From assembly GCA_023430565.1 (NCBI GenBank), contig JAEZAD010000324.1:1-34077 (forward strand): a stretch of DNA of 34,077 nucleotides. Reading direction: 5' to 3'. The translations under genes were made by a program, and so were the position numbers. Positions 32,001 to 34,077 of the stretch are shown here, one piece after another. Under the pieces are notes generated by a model, which saw nothing but the letters and a program-made list of their open reading frames with translations, was not told the origin of the DNA and searched no databases. This DNA is from Verrucomicrobiota bacterium. GTDB taxonomy: Bacteria > Verrucomicrobiota > Verrucomicrobiia > Opitutales > Opitutaceae. The number at the start of each line of letters is the position of its first letter. Position 1 is the first letter of the stretch.

Positions 32001-32908
32001 TGCTCACCAAATTCTGCCGCGAAGCGACGAAGCCCCTCGGCCAGCGACAGTTTGGGCTGCCAGCCGATCGCGGCCGAAAGCTTGGAGTTATCCAAAAGGC
32101 TATCGTGCACGTCCCACGCGTGACCGGGCACGTGTTTCACGGCCACAGACCGGCCGGTGGCCACCTCGGCGAGAGAGATGACTTCACTGACGGTGTGCGA
32201 ACGGCCGAGACTGACGTTGAAAGTGCCGATGGGGCGCAGCCGGACGACTTCCGCAAGCGCGGCAGTGAAATCGGACGAGTGCAGAAAGTCTTTTCTGGCG
32301 GTGCCGTCGCCCCAGACGTGGAGCGGCGTGCCCTCGCGGGCATGTTTCAGGATAAAAGGGATGATGCCCTGCGGCTTGTGCGCGGGAACGGAAAAACCAT
32401 ACGGATTCGAAATCCGCAGAATGGTGTAAACGAGTCCGTAGCGGCGGCCATATTCCTCGATGATGTGTTCGGCGGCGAGTTTCGCGTGACCATACCAGCC
32501 GAGCGGCCGGCAAACATCCGTTTCGCGGCTCGGAACGTCGGCCTGAGCGTTGCCGTAGACCGCGCCCCCGGAGGAGAAGAAAACGAAATGCAGCCGTTCG
32601 CGGTTGGGCGAGGCGCGGATCGCGTCGAGGATGTTGAAGAGCAGCGGCAGGTCCTGTTTCCATTCGAGGCCGATGTGGCGTTCCGAATTGAGCGGCACCG
32701 TGCTCCAGGCGAGGTGAATCAAGGTGTCGGCGCGGTCCGCGAGATTGTTGACGAAGAGGTTCTCGAGCCCGAGATGCGAATCGCCCTCCGATCGGGAAAG
32801 GCTGATGATCTGCGCGCCGCGACGGGAAAGGTGATCCCGAATCACACCCGCAAGCCGGCTGCGGCCACCGGTGAGCACGATGCGTTGGGAAAGCGGCGCG
32901 TAATCCAT
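31997..32908 (-). CDS. NAD-dependent epimerase/dehydratase (extended SDR, GalE-like)
   Basis: This 303-residue extended short-chain dehydrogenase probably makes or epimerises a nucleotide sugar for the glycosyltransferases nearby. The Rossmann start is IVLTGGRSRLAG (about 10-21). LIHLAW (about 63-68), SSGGAVYGNA with active-site Ser near 113, and the YGHAK pair (Y139, K143) give the catalytic core. RISNPYGF and GDGTARKDFLH are typical of nucleotide-sugar epimerases. One oddity is that the expected TGxxGxxG glycines are Ser17 and Ala20, so dinucleotide binding may be altered. Length is slightly short for GalE (usually about 330). The start ATG is 11 bp after the stop of the GT4 gene, and its stop overlaps the next start by 4 bp. 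Substrate specificity cannot be decided from sequence. Confidence 0.88.
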   Translation of the reverse strand: MDYAPLSQRIVLTGGRSRLAGVIRDHLSRRGAQIISLSRSEGDSHLGLENLFVNNLADRADTLIHLAWSTVPLNSERHIGLEWKQDLPLLFNILDAIRASPNRERLHFVFFSSGGAVYGNAQADVPSRETDVCRPLGWYGHAKLAAEHIIEEYGRRYGLVYTILRISNPYGFSVPAHKPQGIIPFILKHAREGTPLHVWGDGTARKDFLHSSDFTAALAEVVRLRPIGTFNVSLGRSHTVSEVISLAEVATGRSVAVKHVPGHAWDVHDSLLDNSKLSAAIGWQPKLSLAEGLRRFAAEFGEQ

Positions 32909-32919
32909 TTGAAAATGGC

Positions 32920-34077
32920 TTACGACGATGAAGCCAGGGGCAGGTCCGTCAAGGAACAGTAGAAATCAACCAATTCGGCCGCGCTGCGCTTCCACGAGAA
33001 GTGCCGAGACGCGAACTCGCGTGCGCCTTGCGCCAGGCGGGCGGAGAGCTCTGGTTGCCGATGGAGCTGGGTGATGGCATTAGCGATCGATTCGGCATCG
33101 GCGCGGGGCAACACCCAGGCATCGATTCCGTGGCGCACGAGCGAGCCGAGATTCGTCTCCGGCAGGATTACCGGCCGGCCGATTGAGAAGAACTCGGGGA
33201 GCTTGGAAGGGAAGCGGTAGTTGTTGAACGCGTCGGGCAGTCCCGGCTGCACGAAAACATCCGCGAGCGCCATGAGAGCGGGCAGGTGTTTGGCGCGCGC
33301 CACATGGCCGAGATGGATGAGCCAGGGAAGCTGCGTGGACGATTGATACGCGGCGAATTCCGGGAAATCCCGGCCCGTGCGAATGAGGAATGTTTTCAGG
33401 CCGCGCCGATTCAAGAGTGCAACCGCATCGTAGAGACTGCGGACTTCGCCGGCATTGGAGGTGTGGGTGTTGCCGTGATAGAACAGCACGACGTCGCCGG
33501 GTGCGATGCCGAGAGCGGCGCGCAGGCGGTCGTCGCGATCGCGTAGAGAAAAATCCCCCGCGGCCGGGGCCGGCCACACCAGATGAATCGGGACCTCGGA
33601 GGGCGCTTGTTCGCGAAGCCGGTCGACGATGACGGTGATTCCACGCGCGGTGCGCAAAAACGCGGGCGCGCGACGGGGGTGGGAGAGCTCTTCGACGAGC
33701 GGATCCAGATCCTCATCGGGCATCGCGGCGATCTGCTCGAACGGGCGTTCGAGACGGGTCACCAGAATGTCTTGTTCGTTGTCCTCGAGATGAACGAAGA
33801 GTTTGCTGCCGAACGTCGTCACGACCGCCTCGGTGAATTTCCTGACGTTTTCGCGGGAGGTCCAGGCGTGAACGATCCCGGGGCCGCGCTGGTCTTTGAA
33901 GAGGCTCGGGAGATGGGGCAGTTCGGCGAATTCGATGGCCATGAAGTCGGCGCGGGGCAGGGCACCGACGGTTTCCTTGTGAGCGGGAACGGCGACGACG
34001 CAGTCGTAGCCGAGCGCGATGAGCTCGTTGGCGAGATTGGCGACGTGCAGCGCGCTGTTGGCCGAGAAATCGCCATA
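32920..34077 (-). CDS. GT4-type glycosyltransferase, partial (N-terminus beyond right edge)
   Basis: This is a GT-B-fold glycosyltransferase cut by the right edge. An internal Met at 33942 is not the start. The frame stays open to 34077, and residues encoded upstream (YGDFSANSALHVANLANELI, then LGYDCVVAVPAHKE) are the typical N-terminal strand-helix of GT4 enzymes. At least 385 residues are present. The C-terminal Rossmann half has DVVLFYHGNTHTSNAGEV, LKTFLIRTG, and VFVQPGLPDAFNNYRFPSKL followed by PEFFSIGRPVILPETN. This corresponds to the usual EX7E donor-binding region, but the first Glu position is Tyr. That variant occurs in other GT4-like proteins with a P-S-K-L motif. It is followed after 11 bp by the epimerase gene. 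Donor and acceptor are unknown. Confidence 0.85.
   Translation of the reverse strand, partial: YGDFSANSALHVANLANELIALGYDCVVAVPAHKETVGALPRADFMAIEFAELPHLPSLFKDQRGPGIVHAWTSRENVRKFTEAVVTTFGSKLFVHLEDNEQDILVTRLERPFEQIAAMPDEDLDPLVEELSHPRRAPAFLRTARGITVIVDRLREQAPSEVPIHLVWPAPAAGDFSLRDRDDRLRAALGIAPGDVVLFYHGNTHTSNAGEVRSLYDAVALLNRRGLKTFLIRTGRDFPEFAAYQSSTQLPWLIHLGHVARAKHLPALMALADVFVQPGLPDAFNNYRFPSKLPEFFSIGRPVILPETNLGSLVRHGIDAWVLPRADAESIANAITQLHRQPELSARLAQGAREFASRHFSWKRSAAELVDFYCSLTDLPLASSS

Noticed and set aside
32920..33942. Treating the rightmost glycosyltransferase as complete from the Met at 33942
   Set aside because: The frame is open to the window edge and the residues before that Met match the GT4 N-terminal strand and helix, so the gene is truncated by the edge.

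Overview
This GC-rich, almost gap-free window is a cell-surface glycan (polysaccharide or glycoprotein glycan) biosynthesis island from a Gram-negative-type bacterium. Large multi-domain glycosyltransferases, long envelope membrane proteins and near absence of Shine-Dalgarno motifs make Verrucomicrobiota (Opitutales-like) my best guess. That is an impression, since the window holds no marker gene.

Layout, read along the minus strand from the right edge. (a) 34077-31997: a truncated GT4 glycosyltransferase and a GalE-like NAD-dependent epimerase. (b) 32000-25667: three tandem paralogous polytopic proteins (family B, GT39/GT-C-like), each ending in the same beta-rich C-terminal module. (c) 25542-17572: two tandem ~1,325-residue glycosyltransferases built as two N-terminal 'GW' modules, two GT2 (GT-A) domains and one GT4 (GT-B) domain. 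In the second, the first GT2 domain has lost its catalytic motifs. (d) 17561-9447: three tandem paralogous polytopic proteins (family A, signature WKHG..RADGHV) ending in one or two copies of the same module. (e) 9441-4403: a methyltransferase/extended SDR/classical SDR triple fusion, a radical SAM/SPASM protein and a methyltransferase. (f) 3675-4406: the only plus-strand gene, a small methyltransferase whose stop codon overlaps that of its convergent neighbour. (g) 3564-1: a GtrB/DPM1-type polyprenyl-phosphate glycosyltransferase, a GT-C-like membrane protein and a truncated methyltransferase.

How it may work together (inference): the GT2/GT4 enzymes and the epimerase would build activated sugars or a glycan on the cytoplasmic side. 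The GtrB-like enzyme would load a sugar on a polyprenyl phosphate. The family A, family B and GT-C-like proteins would use lipid-linked sugars at the outer face of the membrane, with the C-terminal modules binding glycan. The methyltransferases, radical SAM enzyme and SDRs would modify sugars or lipid carriers. No flippase, polymerase, ligase or export gene is visible, so the locus continues beyond both edges.

Genes are tightly packed: many junctions overlap or are under 25 bp, and the longest gap is about 125 bp. No stretch of 300 bases lacks a gene. I see no tRNA, rRNA, CRISPR array, insertion sequence or convincing terminator. The strongest candidate for something undescribed is the C-terminal module, present eight times in six neighbouring membrane proteins, and the two membrane-protein families that carry it.
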